A stretch of DNA of 64,000 bases from Flavobacterium sp. UMI-01 (GTDB lineage: Bacteria; Bacteroidota; Bacteroidia; Flavobacteriales; Flavobacteriaceae): positions 1 through 64,000 of the forward strand of contig NZ_BPLU01000038.1 of assembly GCF_019656315.1 (NCBI RefSeq), given 5' to 3'. The notes below the pieces were generated by a model. That model was not told the DNA's origin. It saw only the letters and a program-made list of their open reading frames with translations, and searched no databases. The translations under genes and the position numbers were made by a program. This document shows, piece by piece, positions 61,723 to 64,000 of the stretch; within the stretch, counting starts at the first letter, position 1; every line of letters starts with the position of its first letter.

Positions 61723-64000
61723 TTACAATTTAGCACTCAACTTTATATTAAACACACGAGTCGTCATGTAATTTGGAATTCCATACTCTGATTTAGTATA
61801 TACATCACGCACCCAAGTATTGGTAATGGCATTTTGATTATTAAACAAATTAAATATCTCAAACCCCAAGGCCAATTCTTTACAATTTTTAAACAATCCT
61901 TTTTGCGGTCTAGGTTTAGTGTGATCAATAAATACTTTAAAAAAACCAACATCAGCCCTACGGTAATCGTTGAGTCTATTTTGGTACAAATAAGGATCAG
62001 CATAAGCAGGAGAACCTCCTGGAAGTCCTGTGTTATAAACCAAATTCAAATACAGCTTTACTGACGGAATATTAGGCATATAATCTTGAAACAAGAGAGC
62101 AAATTTCAATCTTTGGTCAGTGGGTCTGGCAATATATCCTTTATTAGCATTATTTTCTTCTGTTTTTAAATACCCAAAACTAACCCAAGATTCTGTACCT
62201 GGAACAAATTCCCCATTTAGCCTAACATCTACTCCTTGTGCGTATGCTATAGCGTCATTGGTCGCTGCATAACGAATTCGAACATTATCCACCGTATATG
62301 TATTCACATTGGTTAAGGACTTATAATACAACTCCGAAACCAATTTAAAAGGACGTTTCCACATTTCAAAGCTACATTCATTACTAAGAACTAAATGAAC
62401 AGATTTTTGAGCCTTTACATCGGGCTGTACAACTCCTTCGGCATCACGTAATTCTCTGTAAAAGGGCGGTTGATGATAGACTCCACCGGAGATTCTAAAA
62501 ATCATATCACTATCCCAATTCGGTTTGATAGCAAATTGAGCTCTAGGACTAAAAACTGTCTGAGAATTCCCTATCGCATTTGTCCCTGAAACTGACCAAT
62601 TTTGCATACGCACACCAGCATTATACCACACGCTAGTAGCTCCAATTTCATCTCTTCTACTCCATTGAAGATATCCCGAAAATCGATTAATATCATTAAA
62701 ATTAGTCGCTCTAATGGTTCTAAAAGGCAACAAAGGTCCCGTGTAAGACACATAAGGTTGCTCATTTTTAGGCAAAAATTTATCAGGAGGATTAATCGAA
62801 AAACCAGCTGAATCTATAACTTCCCACTCAATTACCCGATCACGAATCGATTCGCGTGTAAATTTAGCTCCCCATTCAACCCTGTTTTTTTTCCAATCAT
62901 GAATCCCTTTGAATTCGGTTGTAACAATTAAGGCGTCCAAATTATTTCGGGCATGATTCAACTGAGAACCAATCCCTCTTGTAAAACTTACATTACCATA
63001 AGTATCTGAGCCGATTGTAGCATCAACTTCACCTAAACGGTATTGTGCCAAAATATCAAAATGCTCTTGTTCGGTAGTATGAAAAACAGAAGTTATGTTT
63101 TTTAAGGTAAAACTTTCGCTTGCTTTATATGTTGACTTAAATGCACCAAAATAGGTTGCGTATTGATCTTTTTCTTGACCTTCATAATACACCACCAACG
63201 CCATGGGTTTATCAATGGTACCAAATTTAGTTTGTCTCGTTAGTGGCTGATAATTATAATTATTTTGCGAAATATTCCCCAAGAAGTTAAAATTCCATTT
63301 GGTGGAAGCATTAAAATTCACATTGGTTTGCACATCGACAAAAGTAGGCTTGTAATTGGTTTCAGTATCTTGACTATTTACTAATAAACTATTGTTTCTA
63401 TAACGCACACCCGTTACAGCTGTCCATTTTTTGTTTTTTGAAATAGCATCAAGAGAAACACTTCCACCTAAAAAACTAGCCTCAAAAGTCCCTCCAAATG
63501 CAGTAGGTTTTCTATACGTAATATCCAAAACTGAAGAAAGTTTATCTCCAAATTTAGCTTGAAAACCACCAGCTGAAAATTCGACATTCTGAACCAAATC
63601 GGTGTTGGTAAAACTAAGTCCTTCTTGTTGTCCAGAACGAATTAAAAAAGGACGATACACTTCAATTTCATTTACATACACGAGATTTTCGTCATAATTC
63701 CCGCCACGCACCGCATATTGAGTACTCAATTCATTATTGGAATTCACTCCAGGTAAAGTTTTCAAAATATTTTCGATACCTGCATTAGCACCAACCATTT
63801 TACGTATCATTTCAGGTTCAATACTCACAATACCTTGAACTTGTTTTCTATTATTGGCGGTCACTACCACCTCTCCTATTTGTTCCTGTTGTTCACTCAT
63901 AACCACATTGAACTCATATACTTCTGATGGACGTAACAATAACGAAAGAATTGCTTTTTTCAAAGAAACATGGGTAAATACCACCACTGTTTTTTGGTTA
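61723..64000 (-). CDS. TonB-dependent outer-membrane receptor (5' end outside the window)
   Basis: At least 758 codons of an outer-membrane TonB-dependent receptor; the frame stays open through the window edge, so the signal peptide and probably most of a carboxypeptidase-regulatory-like N-terminal domain are missing. The plug domain begins near IGEVVVTANNRKQVQG and contains LKTLPGVNSNNELSTQYAVRGGNYDENLVYVNE (split here by ordinary plug features), then a beta-barrel to the end (...VFNIKLSAKL). No SusD-like partner is next to it. The substrate is unknown, with iron complexes or oligosaccharides as usual candidates. Confidence 0.9.
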   Translation of the reverse strand, partial: NQKTVVVFTHVSLKKAILSLLLRPSEVYEFNVVMSEQQEQIGEVVVTANNRKQVQGIVSIEPEMIRKMVGANAGIENILKTLPGVNSNNELSTQYAVRGGNYDENLVYVNEIEVYRPFLIRSGQQEGLSFTNTDLVQNVEFSAGGFQAKFGDKLSSVLDITYRKPTAFGGTFEASFLGGSVSLDAISKNKKWTAVTGVRYRNNSLLVNSQDTETNYKPTFVDVQTNVNFNASTKWNFNFLGNISQNNYNYQPLTRQTKFGTIDKPMALVVYYEGQEKDQYATYFGAFKSTYKASESFTLKNITSVFHTTEQEHFDILAQYRLGEVDATIGSDTYGNVSFTRGIGSQLNHARNNLDALIVTTEFKGIHDWKKNRVEWGAKFTRESIRDRVIEWEVIDSAGFSINPPDKFLPKNEQPYVSYTGPLLPFRTIRATNFNDINRFSGYLQWSRRDEIGATSVWYNAGVRMQNWSVSGTNAIGNSQTVFSPRAQFAIKPNWDSDMIFRISGGVYHQPPFYRELRDAEGVVQPDVKAQKSVHLVLSNECSFEMWKRPFKLVSELYYKSLTNVNTYTVDNVRIRYAATNDAIAYAQGVDVRLNGEFVPGTESWVSFGYLKTEENNANKGYIARPTDQRLKFALLFQDYMPNIPSVKLYLNLVYNTGLPGGSPAYADPYLYQNRLNDYRRADVGFFKVFIDHTKPRPQKGLFKNCKELALGFEIFNLFNNQNAITNTWVRDVYTKSEYGIPNYMTTRVFNIKLSAKL

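Noticed and set aside
1..64000. CRISPR arrays, prophage, restriction-modification or other defence islands
   Set aside because: I see no regular direct repeats with spacers, no phage structural genes and no defence gene cluster; the only mobile element is the IS3 copy.

Overview
The window is AT-rich, densely coded DNA from a member of the Bacteroidota, almost certainly a Flavobacterium-like species. The signs are TAnnTTTG-type -7 promoter boxes, lipoproteins with acidic residues just after the lipobox Cys, a fused CcoN-CcoO oxidase subunit, DUF349, DUF3810 and DUF4199 proteins, zinc-free type B L31, and the tgt / LptF-LptG / EamA / accA / dnaB gene order. Apart from one IS3-type element it reads as ordinary chromosome.

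Layout. 0-5.5 kb: a membrane-anchored formylglycine-generating enzyme-like protein, a five-repeat DUF349 protein, hemN and a small lipoprotein. 5.6-15.5 kb: a complete cbb3 oxidase locus (ccoI, ccoS, ccoNO, ccoQ, ccoP, ccoG, ccoH and a SafE/UreH-like membrane protein, all on the minus strand) with a divergent FNR-like regulator. 15.6-20.6 kb: an unnamed Cys-rich protein, then GH65 phosphorylase plus beta-phosphoglucomutase. 20.9-26.4 kb: a lipoprotein, an alginate-lyase-family protein, carB and rpmH. 26.7-34.4 kb: a TPR-like protein, an IS3 element, a SulP transporter, a CbpA/CbpM pair, a DEAD-box helicase and a DUF3810 protein. 34.5-42 kb: a ThuA-like secreted protein, dnaB, accA, an EamA transporter, an LptF/G permease and tgt. 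42.4-50.3 kb: SelO, a HAD phosphatase, a frameshifted lipoprotein, a DUF892 protein, an NfeD-like/flotillin pair whose flotillin is cut by an in-frame TAA, and split transketolase. 50.5-64 kb: an FKBP-like lipoprotein, an S4 protein, a phosphoribosyltransferase, aroK, three tRNAs, L31, a glycosyltransferase, a phosphohexomutase, an MsbA-like ABC exporter, a DUF2971 protein, an EF-hand-like lipoprotein and a TonB-dependent receptor that runs off the right edge.

The strongest non-obvious signal is a small regulon. The palindrome ATGATAnnTATCAT (one mismatch at hemN) occurs at four places, upstream of hemN, ccoI, ccoS and the unnamed 601-aa protein. In all four it lies exactly 22 nt before a -7 box ending in TTTG. 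That geometry places the palindrome near -41, as for class II FNR/CRP activation, and the FNR-like gene lies in the middle of the set. This links heme synthesis without oxygen, the high-affinity oxidase and a protein of unknown function under one probable low-oxygen switch.

Other points: two probably damaged genes within 3.5 kb (44.8-48.3 kb), a tRNA-guanine transglycosylase without the three zinc cysteines, a CarB without its allosteric domain, and several intergenic spacers made of degenerate word repeats that fold back on themselves.
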